Of a stretch of DNA of 20,189 nucleotides, positions 1 to 10,337 are shown in pieces. This DNA is from Reclinomonas americana ATCC 50394. Lineage: Eukaryota > Jakobida > Jakobea > Jakobida. Numbering within the stretch: the stretch's first letter is position 1; every line of letters starts with the position of its first letter. A program made the translations under genes and the position numbers. The notes under the pieces were generated by a model. The model was given only the letters and a program-made list of their open reading frames with translations. It searched no databases and was not told the DNA's origin. The stretch is from assembly GCA_048213135.1 (NCBI GenBank), contig AFZH01022038.1:1-20189 (forward strand), in the 5' to 3' direction.

Positions 1-3000
1 CGACACCCCCCCCCCCCCCCTTCCTCGGAATGTCAGCGAAAGCAGATTGAGCAGCAGGCGCAGCAGAGCTTCTTCGAGTCGCTGCCGATGGATGTGCTGG
101 TGCATCTGTTGCAGTTCTTGCCACGCAAGGAGATCTTCTCGTCGATTGGCATGGTGTGCAAGCATGTGCGACAGGCGGTGTTTGCGCGGCCGTTTTGGTG
201 CGTGCTACTGAGTGTGGCACCTGTCTGTATGCGCGCTCACTGGCATGTGCATTTGCAGGCAGTCTGTGGAGTGCTCGCTTGTGGTCGGAGTGACGACGAT
301 TCGATGGGGATGGCTGCATCGGCGTCGCCTCACGCGCAAGATCGGCGAGTTTGTCAAGTCGTTGCACTTGTCGGTGCAGTGGCCGTCGCGCGTCGATCAG
401 TGCCCGTGCGATCGCGTGATGCGCGTCATCAACGAGGTGCAGAGTTCTCCTTTTGTCGCTGCGTTCCCACGGGCTGACTCACGCTTGCACTGCGTGGATG
501 CACAGACGCTGCCGAACATCACCGAGTTGCACCTGGAGTGTTCACCCGACACCTTCTCTCAGACCGAGTTCTACACGGACACCATGTTGCCGCTGCTGCT
601 GCGCGAAATCAGCCCTGTGAAGCTGCGACTGCTCAATGCGGTTTCGTTGGAGCGCTTCGGTCCGTTTCTGTCGGCGTTCCGTGCCGCGCCGTACGAGATC
701 GAGGTGTCGGTGGCGTACGAGAACCCCTCCTCCAACGCGGAACCATTACCATTACCGCGGCCCATGAAGGTCTGGTGTGTGTGTCACTCCTGGACAGGCG
801 TGTGTGTGTGCTCACACCGCTGCCACACAGATTCCGCGAAGCATTGCAGCACTAACCATAGAGACCGACACTGACTTGAGCAGATCGCTTCCGTTACCGC
901 TGCAGCTGCTTCGTCGTGGGCGGTCACTGAATGCGATTGATGTGCGTCTCAGTGCTTTGCGAGTCACGTGCTGTCACGTCGATTTCTCATCGTCTTTCAT
1001 CGCAGACGGTAGCGCCACCAGTGGAGCATCTTGCCAGTTTCCTAAAGGGACGCCATAAGATGCTTACCAGTGTGGCGTTGTCGGGATGGAAGACAACACC
1101 GTTGTCGGTGGTGCAGCCGCTGCACGGGTTGACGAGTTTGAATTTGCAAGACATTGATAGTGCGCCTTTTGCGTCAGCATTCATTCGTATTCTATATGTA
1201 TGCACTGTGCTCACATGTGTGTGTGTGTATGCGTGCAGCTAGCGAGTTTGATGTCGCATTTCCGCTTCTACAGCAGCTCAAGTTGGTTTTCTCGCGTGCC
1301 GCATCGCACGTGACAGTGTCGCTGGCGTGTCCACAAGTTGCGGCCGCGCCTTGCACTCGGTCTTGCGTTTCCCCTCTCTTTGTTGGTTGTTGACAGCGCG
1401 CCATCAGCTCGCTTCGTTGAAGGTGGTTGCACGCAGTTTAACACTGGAGTGTGTGGAGCCCGCCGCACGCTTCCAGCTCGAGATGCGAGTGCGACATATC
1501 CACGAGAGTTCGTTGGCGGGTGTGGCGGCACATCTGAGCCGCCTCGCTCTCACGTGTGGGCACGGCTCACTGGCGCTGGAGAGTCCAACCCTCGAATCGT
1601 TTACTATTGACTTTCTCGGCAAGTGCACGCTCGTGGATCTGAATTTGTTGCGTGGCCATGAGTGCCTTGCCACCGTGTTGTCGCATTCATGCTGACTTGC
1701 GTGTTGTGCCAGGCCGCGCGCTGAACGCGGCACCATGTATGTCAGGCTGGTGCCCCAGTCGGCGATGCTGATTGCGCCTGCACTTCGTCGGCTGGTACTG
1801 AAGGAGGAGGCTATTGTGCGTCATGCCGCTCGCGTGTCATGTTGGTGGCTGTCCCATCTGATGTGCGCTCGTGGCACAGGCTGCAAGCGAGTTGCTGATT
1901 TTGAGGTGTCGCCGAACCGCGGTGTCCATGGTCAGCAGCACATCGACGCCGCGAGTGACGCCACTCCTGCTGGCCGCCAACTCGTGTGTCCACACTCGAC
2001 AGCTGCAGCGTGTTTTAGTGGTTTGTTTCGTGCGTGCTGCGATTTCTTGTGCACGATGCAGAGTCATGATCGTAGAAAGCGAAAGCAGATCTCTCCGCAA
2101 GCTGACCTTGAGGTAGACGAACTGAAGCATTTGCGGGTGCCATTAGCCGTCACCGGCTACCCGCCGTTGCCGACCGACGCAAAAGACTGGTCGCGATGGC
2201 TGCTCGGCGTTCTGCCGTCGGTTGCCAGATCGCTGCAAGTGAGTTCTGCGTGCTTCATGTATGCAACGATGCCACAGCTCACTAACCCAAGCACTCCAGG
2301 ACCTCTGCGTGCAGCAGTCCGCGGACAACATTGTCGGGATGCTCAGCAGTCACTGCGTGTTTCAGGCATTGACCGAGCTCGAATGTGAGTTCTGATTGTG
2401 ACGAATGCTCATCGATTTCTTTGTATGTGTAAGAGAGATCTCTCACCTGGCAAACGCAGTGGCGCTGCCGGCCGAGGAGCCAGAGATGGATCTGCGACGC
2501 TGGGCGCCACAATGTCGCACGGTGAAACTGCGCACTCACAGTGTGCGGCGACTGCTGTCCGATGTTGTCACCAGCGTCACGTTTGTTGCCATGAAAGAGG
2601 CGCAGGAGACGCACATCGTGTGCCCGGCGTTGGAGACGGTGGGTGTGCTCAATGTCATGAAAGAGAGCAGAAAGAGGAAGTGGTTGTTAATCAAGCTTAT
2701 GTGTGCATTGCTTCGCAGCTTACGGTGGTGCAGTCGGAGTTTGACTTTACGCTGGACCCGTGTCCGCTCGACTCGCTGATGTTTGAGGACTCGTCGTCGC
2801 GCTTCAAGATCGCCAATCCCGTCAGCGATCTCATCGTCAACGGCAGTTGTCGTTCATTGGTGCCACTTGGCGCGTTTCCACTTGATGTGGCCACGTTCTG
2901 CGAAGTGCAGACGAGTACGCTGTACGCAGTACTGAACGCTCTGCGCCCGACCTCATCGATTGAGGTACTGGAGTGCCAGCTAGATGAACAACTGACAGTG

Positions 3001-3870
3001 CTTGATCACGGTGCCATTGCACCGATGCACTTTACCAACTGTGTCGTGTTCGCTTTTCCGGTGCGTTGCATGTATGGAGGAGAGAAAAGATGAACAGACT
3101 CGGACTGACTTGACAAGCTGTTGCAGGATGTGCCAACGTCTCTGACATTCGTCAGCTGTCACTTCCGTGTGCCTCCGCCGCGCACCGACTGTGAGATCAC
3201 GATTCGCTCATCAGTGTCGTGGAGAACGTGCTACTTCAACGAGAACATCGACATTTTCGTGGAGCAGGATGATGAGACTCAGGCGCCACTGGCAGTCGAG
3301 TTTCACCATTGTTCCTTTGCTGTCGATGGTCGGTACCGCCTGACTGTGTGTCCAGGCCCGCTCCCAGTTGCGTGTTACTTGCTTGGCAGCTCCACAAATG
3401 CCCGAGCCGGCTCGCTCACCACTCAACAGGTGTCGGTTGTCGGATTCCCGTTCGCGGTGCAAGTGGGATCGACCACCGGCACCGCACGCGAAGCGCAGAG
3501 AGCGTCAGGTGCATCTGCAGACTCCGCCACGAGTTTGGTGTTGCATACGCAGGAGGAACAGGTAAAATCGGTCGCGCGTAAACGTGGGACTGGCAACGAC
3601 CGCAAAGTGGCGAACGATGCCTATGACCATGCTGTTGCCGATGACTATGACGACGACGATGACGACGAAGAAGAAGAAGAGGATGGAAAGGACGGCACCG
3701 ATGAAGACAATGAGGTGCAGGTGATGGACGATGATAATTCCAATGATGATGTGGACGGTGATGATGATGATGATGAAGATGATGATGGTGACGGAGGAGA
3801 GGTGTATGAGGCCAGCCAATTAATACCGTGCGTGGTGAGCCAGCAGCTGTTCCCCCTGGCGCGGAAATAG
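1..3870 (+). CDS. F-box protein with LRR-like segments and acidic tail (5' partial)
   Basis: The reading frame is open from base 1. It carries an F-box-like helix pair at about 82-197 (SLPMDVLVHLLQFLP, then a VCKHVRQ segment), so the protein is probably an SCF ubiquitin-ligase substrate adaptor that binds Skp1. The ATG at 88 lies inside the F-box, so the true start is probably upstream of the window. Exons are joined by short introns: 1-197, 259-769, 906-962, 1006-1186, from 1239, with further exons near 1408-1662, 1713-1817, 1899, 2064-2239, 2302-2384, 2460-2638, 2720-3060 and 3127-3870. The middle has repeated leucine-spaced segments such as NITELHLECS, LTSLNLQDI and LLQQLKLVF, as in FBXL-type LRRs, but I see no regular repeat length. 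The last exon is one long frame ending in an Asp/Glu run and TAG. Seen: F-box-like segment, leucine pattern, acidic tail. Inferred: ligase adaptor role. Middle exon edges are approximate. Confidence 0.7.
3640..3808 (+). repeat. GAT/GAC/GAA codon run encoding an acidic tail
   Basis: This low-complexity stretch of GAC, GAT, GAA and GAG triplets lies in the last exon of the F-box gene. It encodes an Asp/Glu-dominated tail of about 55 residues. The run is broken by non-acidic codons (KDGT, VQVM, NSN), so it is not a pure microsatellite. The antisense frames are open only because GAN codons read as Ser or Ile/Val triplets on the other strand. Such tails often bind basic proteins or histones; no specific role is visible here. 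Confidence 0.85.
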
Positions 3871-4029
3871 GTAAATAGCAATTATAATGAATGATAATGA
3901 CATTGTGTACTCTCTATTTTGCGCTCTTTCCTTGCCACCTCCGCAGTTGACGCACCCACGAGTCGCGCTGGTGGCAACGACGGAGTTAGCAATATATAAT
4001 GCGCAGACGATGAAGACTGACGAGTGACT
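3871..4029. other. Convergent 3' intergenic region (159 bp)
   Basis: This region separates the TAG of the F-box gene (+) from the TAA of the macro/GTPase-like gene (-). Its left half is AT-richer than its surroundings (for example ATTATAATGAATGATAATGA and, at about 3989, AATATATAAT), consistent with 3' UTR and polyadenylation signals for both genes. No exact AATAAA is present on either strand. I see no further gene in it. Confidence 0.6.
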
Positions 4030-7000
4030 TTACACAACTTCATGTTCCTTGTGAGAGCAAATGAAGCGATCGCGTCGATCGCCCTGAACAACAACCCGGA
4101 ACCAGTACGTGTTGCAACCGTGGAACTCTACCACAACAGGAACAAAGGTCAGGCAGTGGCTGGTTGCACACAACAAGATTGCAGTCTGCAACGATCGGGG
4201 GACAGCGATGGTGGCGCCGAGTGCTCCGACTCCACTCGAAGCACTGCCGACCGTGAAATCTCGACACGCTTGTGCTTCTTCTCATCGTCAAAGTACAGAA
4301 CAAACACTGCACAGAGGTATTGGTAAGTACCGCGCACTCGAATATGTCCGAGGAGTCATTACCATCGGAAAACAACGCCAGCCACACATTCTCCATCTCG
4401 GTTTGCTGTCCGTGGCTCACTTTCAGCGGAGTGGGTCGCGCACTCGTACTGCTGCGTAGCAACTTGCGGCGTGGCACCACCTGGCGATACGACACGCACA
4501 AGTCAGCTTCTGCACTCTTGAACAATGCATTTCTCTCTCGAATGCACCTGCATGCCGAAGAGTTGCTGCAGTCTGCGAACGTCCTCCAAGTGCAAATCTG
4601 CATGCTCGCAGTACCGCGTCCACAACAGCTTTGCGTCTTGGCACAGATGCACTTCCGTGGACGTGTCGAGTATATCGGAGAGTGTGTCTGCCGACGACGA
4701 GCATACCAGGAAGGTGCGCAAATCTTCCGGAGTGGAGGACAGCACACCATCGAGCTCGTTGCACATGGAAGCCATGCGCAATTGTGCATTGCGAGCAACT
4801 GTGTGCGGCAACAGAGGTGAGCACACAGGGCGGTCAGCCATCGACAAAGCGAGGAGAGACCTCGAGTGGCTTGGAGCTCGGGAATGCGTGCGCTCTCGGC
4901 GGCAAACTCCGCCACATCTCGCTCGAGGCTTGACAGCAATTCTACAATAGCGTGTGAGAAGGAGGTTTCTTCAGAAGGTTCACATCGAGCGTACCAATAA
5001 CATCGGCACCACGCTCCGCCAGTCGGTACGAGGCATGCACGATCGGCAGGCTGACTTGTCCGCTCTCGTCCACCCAATCTGTGTCATCATGCGACACCTC
5101 CCAATCTTCGAGCCTCGCGCTGCAAGGGTGCGCATTGTTGAGTGACAAGAAGCACTCCACAGTGCAGCACGCGTAGTCACACAACGCACCCGAATTCAAC
5201 AGCCGTCGCAGAGAGCAAGCGACCCAACGGAAGCCGACGATTTAACAGCGTCCAATCCGCCAGGTCACTGGATTCGCAATCAAATTGCTGCAAGACACCG
5301 AGGCGCTCCGCCAGACGTCGGTGCTCATGGACGTGACCCTGTCGCGCGCAGTGAGTGTCTGTGGCATACCAACACAACGCAACAGACTCCGAGACTAACC
5401 TTGAACAGCTCAAGAAAGTGGATGAAGCGCAAATGTCGAGAACCCAGCACGGGTTGATGAGCGGCCACGATTCGCCTCATGGGCGCTTCGTGCTCAGCCA
5501 GAAACTAGCAACGCACAACAGAGCAAGGAGCAGACAGAAGACATGAGCAGTTCCAACGCACTCACAAACGATGAGAGACTGGGACGCACTCGTTCGCAAG
5601 TTGTCTGGTACAGGAGCACGGTGCGCTTGAGGTGGGAGATGTGCTACATCATGCAGGTGACAGTCAAGTCGAAACATCGGCGAAGTGCACCTGCGCGCAT
5701 CGATTGTGTTTCCTTACCTTTGCACGTCGCTGCAAGCATGCCAAGTGATGAGCATCCTCTCGGTTCAGCGACGACAGTGGCGGTGGGAGACGCTTTGCCC
5801 GGTTCCAGAATTTCCATTGCCGATCGACGTGGGCAGCCCTGCATATGCATGCATGGTCAGCGTGCGAATGCGTGCACAGCGAGTGGAATCTACAGACCAG
5901 TCGAGAACATTGACGGGCAGCTCGCTGCGTCGCGTCTCGGCCGAGTTGCCAATCATCAGCGCGAGCTGAACGAGGCTCTCTCTGGTGCATTGCACCAGCG
6001 CTTCGTCATCAGAGACGAGTGGCTGCGGAGGCACATGCAGGTGAGGGGCACAAGCGCGAAAACACTCTCGGTCGTTAGGGCAAGCAGGGCACGAACTGCG
6101 GACAGCGCGGCGTGGAATAAATGCTCTCCTCCAAGTAGCTGCCTGTCCTGGTCGTCGACAATCAGTTTGTGCAAACGAGCTGCACTCTCCAACTCGCGCT
6201 CTACATCGCTCGCAGACACATCGGTGCCCGTGATCACTACAAGATGCGGTTGAGCTACTCGAGTGCGAAGCTGCAAAAGACCCGCTCCATTGCTCAGCAT
6301 CCTTTTGTGGTGCACAGAGAGAGACTGCAGCACAGCACGCCTTACCTTCTGGAAGGCTTGCACAGTAATGTCGCAGAGTGGTTGAAGGTGTGCACACTCG
6401 TTCACGTGTAGCACAAGCATGTTCGCCACACTCGAGAGCATAGTTGCCACAACGACTGCCTCTCTGGCTCGCACCGGATCATGAGAAAAAAGTGAACAAT
6501 CATTGATACCTGCGCACCATCCACGCAACTCCACGTCCACGGATGGTGCCGACAACACGACGACATCACGGGGAGCACTCAGTGGTCCTGGCGCCGTGCA
6601 CGTGCCAGTGGACATGAAGGTGCCAGTCATTAGAGTGTGATCAGTGGACTCGGAAAAGTTGGTTCCAAACAAGAAATTGAGCACGGCCGATCTGTTGTTG
6701 TCGACCACCATTCAGCGCCCAGTGTTGACGAGCAACAAGAAAGTCAGTCACACGAAACTGTTGAGTGTTGCAGATACCGAGCGCCGCGATCACCAGTGAG
6801 CGTTCCGGATCCGGGCTCTCGTATGCACCATCGAGGCTACTTCGAGGACTGCTGTTGGCAGACTCCGCCGCCGCCGCTGCTGCGCTAGCGGCTGCCGAAG
6901 ATACGCCGGCGCAGCTACTCACTTGCCAACAGGGTGGCGTCGCACGAGAGGATAGCAGCTGCAGAGCGCTTTGCTTGAGAACCGAATGATCCAGAAACTC

Positions 7001-10000
7001 GGTGGTGGCACTGATGACGCGAACGCATCGCCTGTCGGTCACCCAGATTGTGAACGCGTCGTGTGTCAACGAGCGGGAACCGTCGGCAGGGGAGCTCACG
7101 CGCTCAAAAGCCTAATATCAGTGCGTGCGCGTGAGTGTGTGCGTCCTGATGCCGGAAAAGAACAATAACACGAGAACGTGTGCAATCTCACCAGCAACTC
7201 TTGCCAGAAATCGTCCGCCGTGCACGTCACACACATGCCTGGTGGCAGATCGCGCAGCAGATTGTCGACCAAGTGACACAGGTTGCACACGTCGCCAACG
7301 CCTTCCATGGCGGCACACACGTTGCTTCTGAAGAGTGCTACAGGCGGCGACAAGGCCTCACTCTCCGGACACACAAACACCGCAGAACGAGAGTGGCGAA
7401 GAGTGTCGGACGACCGCAAGTGTTCTTGCTGCTTTGTACGCACCGTTAGCAAGCAGGGGCACTCGCTCCTCCTCTGCGCACACACACACACACACATACG
7501 CACACGCACCAGCTGCAGGTCGGCGAGCAAGGCGATATTCGGAAAGAGACTGCTGTAGGTCTGGTGTGCCGGCAGCAACTCCAACAGTCGATGCGACAAC
7601 TGCGACGACAAACGCACCACAATCGTGAGCCTCACGCCAGCAAAGTCATTTTCCCCATTACGTGCAGTACCAGCAAATGATCGGCGTGCTGCAAGTCTGG
7701 TTCCGTGGCAGCCTGCTTGGCTTCTGCCGACAGTTGCCGCAGCTCATCAATCTGGCGCGTTAGCTCTGCCACCGAAGCGTCGTCAGAGTCCTGCATTTGA
7801 CGTAAAAGAAAGGAAAGGAAAATGTAACGAAGTGATCGGCGCTGGAATAGTGCAGCATGCGACAAGAACTCACTTCTGATGTCATCAGGCGACGCCGCTG
7901 CGCCAGCAACATGTCAATTTGGAGATCACGCTCCGCAAACTGTTGCCTGACCTGCAGCACTCGGCGGTGCTGCTCGAGCTTGTCGTGGTTCTCTTGGCGC
8001 AGCTCTTGCAGCTGTGTCATGGTGGCGGCAATCTATACAAGACCGAATCACGCAACATTAGCAATTGGCATGAGCAGCGAACAGTACGGGTGCCACCGAC
8101 CTCAGTGATCACTGCATGCAGTGCTGCATAGATGCACTCGACTTGTGCGGTATCCGCAAGAGACTGTACAGGAGAAGAGAGAAGGAGAGAGCAGTGTGAG
8201 CAGGAACAAAAAAGCACACAGGCGCTGCGGATGCGAACTGACCGCCGATAACACTGTGCTCTCGTCGGCGACGGCAGCGCTCCACTGTTGAACACCAGCA
8301 CGCGGCAGTAGCCACTGAGTATCTTCACTGACTTTGCGGATGCGCGACACGTGTGCACCACACCAGGCATCGGCAACTGCATACGCTCCTGTGCAGATTG
8401 AAGTGTTGGCGAGGGAAGAGGAAATCACGCGGAAACCATCAACGGAAACTTGCAACGTCGCCACCATAGTGTGCCAGTCGTTGAGGAGCAAAAGTAAAGC
8501 CAAACGCATCGTCGAACAAACGAAGCACTTCTTCGATTTGTAGCCGCCAGCGCTCGAGCCGCTCCTTGTCACGTGTAATCTCGGCATCCAGTTGCTCACC
8601 ACGCTGCACGAGTTGGCGACACGATGCTGCCCGACGCTGACCCAGTTCACGAACAGCAGCGGTGAGTCGCTGACGTGGCCCGCCGGAGCTGCCCTCGCCA
8701 CTGTCTTCGCCGTTCAGTGACACCTCTCGATCGAGTAGTCGTCGCGAATCGTCTGCACTCGCCGCCGCCTCGTTCGCCATCTCCAGGAGTTCCGACACCG
8801 CCGGCGCAGCCAAGCTGGCGCGGTTACGCAACGGTGCTTGGTTCAACTGTGACGACAGGAGCACGTCGGTAATCGATGCACATCGACGCAGGAGCACCAC
8901 ACAGAGACAGCTACGCAACATGTCCGTCAGCGTGCAAGTACATGATCAAGTCACAGGCCTTCATCATGCAAGCTGCACGCTGCCGGCTCTGCATCCACAC
9001 GTTGATGTCGCGCACCAGCTGTGAAGTTTGCTCGTCGCCCGCCAGACGGCGGAAGCACTCCACCTCCGAGCGTCGGTCGTCTAGTCGAGGTACTGGCGGC
9101 GGTTGCGGTCGATGCGGAACCGCGTGGACGGTCATGATGCGGTCAAACTGTGTGCACAGCAACATGTGCATCGCATGCGACGACAACGAGCTCACACAGT
9201 GCGCACACACCACTCGTACCTCTCGCACGAACACGCTGGTCGCCTCCTCGTCACGCAGCACGATGCGAATGTCGGAGAGAGTGGACGTTGCCGGCAAACG
9301 TGCGATGAAAGCGGCCACCGTTCGCAGCATGACCGTGGCCGCAGAAGAGCGTGATAACTCTGTGCCACACACGCACACATCGGCACGGAAGGCATACAAG
9401 CAACAGTGAGAGTGTGGAGCGACGCACTGGCAAATCCAGTTCCGATGGCAGGAAATGCGATCGAGCCGCAGCTGTTGCGATCGGCCAGGTCGAGGCAGCG
9501 CGCTACACAAACGCCCAACACTGCCTCCGTGCGGTGAATGTCGCCGTACTCGCCGTCGGCGTCCGAACACGGACCCACTGCCGAGCGACGACACGACGTG
9601 AGTACCACTAATTATCTTCGACACGCAGAGAGAGTACTGTATGCAACTGGCATGAATGACGAAGCGGATGCCGCATCGAGTGGCCAGTGTTCCACCGCCG
9701 AGAGCGATCAGTGCCTGTACACACAGACACGTGGCGACAGTGATGCACACGTGCATCTGACAACACAACGACGACAACGAACGACGACGCACCGCTCCCG
9801 GCTGCAGCTGCTTCTGGCCCGTCTCTTTCAGCACCCTGCGCATCGTGGCCTTGGCATTGTCGACGAGCTCCGTGCCACCGGCTTCTGCCAACGCCGAGGA
9901 AACAGTGGCCTGCCTCCCTCTCACGAAGCGCAGATTTGCATTGGTGGGGTTCACAACGACGTCCACTGCATGCTGCAGCAGGTCACACTGCAAAATCTGC

Positions 10001-10170
10001 TCAACCAGTCAGCCAGGCAGCGAAGGGTTGCGTCAGCGTACAACGACCGGCACCTGCAGGCGGCGGCCACTCCACGATACGAAGCAGCGATGCACGTCAA
10101 GACCGGGACCTTCGCCGACTTCGACACAATGGCCGTGAAGTTGCCACTCAGCCTCGTCATCGTCGTCCAT
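4030..10170 (-). CDS. Macro domain / coiled coil / VLIG-type degenerate GTPase fusion protein
   Basis: I read one gene of about 27 exons whose phases all agree, ATG at 10170 to TAA at 4030, about 1,480 aa. Exons: 10170-10054, 9996-9793, 9714-9648, 9577-9428, 9359-9220, 9147-8920, 8846-8457, 8388-8239, 8163-8101, 8032-7874, 7790-7636, 7552-7510, 7473-7192, 7111-6759, 6691-6346, 6270-6064, 6022-5898, 5838-5718, 5643-5566, 5504-5400, 5338-5190, 5119-4995, 4941-4861, 4798-4615, 4565-4363, 4306-4245, 4185-4030. Order: macro domain (about residues 33-226), charged coiled-coil middle (to about 640), a Ser/Ala-rich linker, a GTPase-like domain starting about residue 820, then an unrecognised C-terminal third without an obvious membrane segment. 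The joins around 8240, 7636/7552 and 4615/4566 are the least certain. A split into two genes near 7100-7500 is possible, but no stop, start or intergenic gap supports it. The role is unknown: an ADP-ribose reader coupled to a GTPase-like scaffold is inference. Confidence 0.72.
6064..6850 (-). other. VLIG/RHD3-GB1-type G domain with degenerate nucleotide motifs
   Basis: Joining exon 7111-6759 to 6691-6346 across a 67-nt intron gives SLVIAALGICNTQQS followed by AVLNFLFGTNF. This lines up with the P-loop and the LLN.LFG..F signature of the GB1/RHD3/VLIG GTPases, but the GKS is QQS. Further motifs in order: STGTCTAPG (VLIG proteins have a GRCTRG-like segment here), RDVVVLSAPS (6570-6541) where DxEG is expected, a helix-strand REAVVVATML...NMLVLHVNE as in the VLIG DNELAT region, ITVQAFQK, and HLVVITGTDVSASD where N/TKxD or the VLIG HQNV is expected. 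The fold is supported; GTP binding and hydrolysis look lost. RHD3/Sey1 or atlastin is the alternative family, but I see no C-terminal membrane hairpin. Confidence 0.62.
7479..7504. repeat. CA-rich microsatellite in an intron of the macro/GTPase-like gene
   Basis: A CACACACA... tract with a CATACG interruption sits inside the short intron between exons 7552-7510 and 7473-7192. Similar GT/CA tracts occur in introns of the other genes, near 774-804, 1217-1230, 10914-10925 and 18785-18797, so dinucleotide runs are a general feature of introns here. Confidence 0.8.
7636..8846 (-). other. Coiled-coil middle of the macro/GTPase-like protein
   Basis: Several exons in this stretch are rich in Glu, Gln, Arg and Leu with heptad-like spacing. 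Examples are QLVQRGEQLDAEITRDKERL (about 8630-8550), MTQLQELRQENHDKLEQHRR (8020-7961) and AELTRQIDELRQLSAEAKQA (about 7770-7710). They suggest an extended coiled coil between the macro domain and the GTPase-like part, for dimerisation or spacing. Exons here are short, and introns of about 68-83 nt separate them. Confidence 0.6.
9220..9996 (-). other. Macro domain (ADP-ribose-binding fold), split by four introns
   Basis: Once spliced, the exons give the core macro-domain strands in order: LQILQCDLLQ, then VDVVVNPTNANL, then LIALGGGTLA, RFVIHAMGP, SIAFPAIGTGFA, and a final helix-strand AAFIARLP...IRIVLRDEE. The NPTNANL turn, with ADRRLSALAEAGG-like spacing replaced here by a sequence containing SALAEAGG, resembles the macroH2A class (N/HPTN) more than the catalytic NAAN...GGGG class. 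The glycine-rich loop after the first Asn motif is absent (the sequence runs NLRFVRGRQ), while the phosphate loop AIGTG is kept. The family binds ADP-ribose or related ligands. The altered first loop leaves hydrolase activity unlikely and binding uncertain. Confidence 0.85.
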
Positions 10171-10337
10171 GAGCTCTACTCTCTCCGCAGATGACTCCAA
10201 AAAAAGAACTCACAGTGTGCGTGGCTGTGCCGTGTTTTGCTTTGTCGTCTCCGTCAATGTCGTCGTGTGCAACGAGTTGTCTTGTCAGGCTTGCATAAGC
10301 GTTCGTTCGGTATCATATCAAAGCAAAAGCGAACGCC
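10171..10337. promoter_or_regulatory. Divergent promoter region (167 bp)
   Basis: This lies between the ATG of the macro/GTPase-like gene (-) and the ATG of the peptidase-like gene (+). It holds an A7 run (10199-10205) and TGTTTTGCTTTG and ATCATATCAAAGCAAAAGCG segments, which are AT-richer than the surrounding coding DNA. There is no clear TATA box. Both 5' UTRs and both promoters must fit here unless the true start sites lie further out, so shared regulation is plausible but unproven. Confidence 0.5.

Noticed and set aside
6-20. C15 homopolymer at the left edge as a regulatory element
   Set aside because: It lies in the open frame or at an assembly edge and has no context; a sequencing artefact cannot be excluded.
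3505-3819. Open frame on the - strand rich in Ile and Val, looking like a membrane protein
   Set aside because: It is the complement of the GAT/GAC codon run in the F-box gene tail; the hydrophobic composition follows from the repeat.
4040-5077. 345-aa single frame on the - strand, the second longest in the window
   Set aside because: It crosses several real introns and switches frames; only parts (the VVPRRKLLRS and ELLSSL pieces) belong to the spliced gene.
5956-6711. A separate gene starting MVVDNNRSAVLN at about 6714
   Set aside because: Splicing 6759 to 6691 removes this start and joins the P-loop strand SLVIAALG to the rest of the G domain in phase, as expected for the fold.
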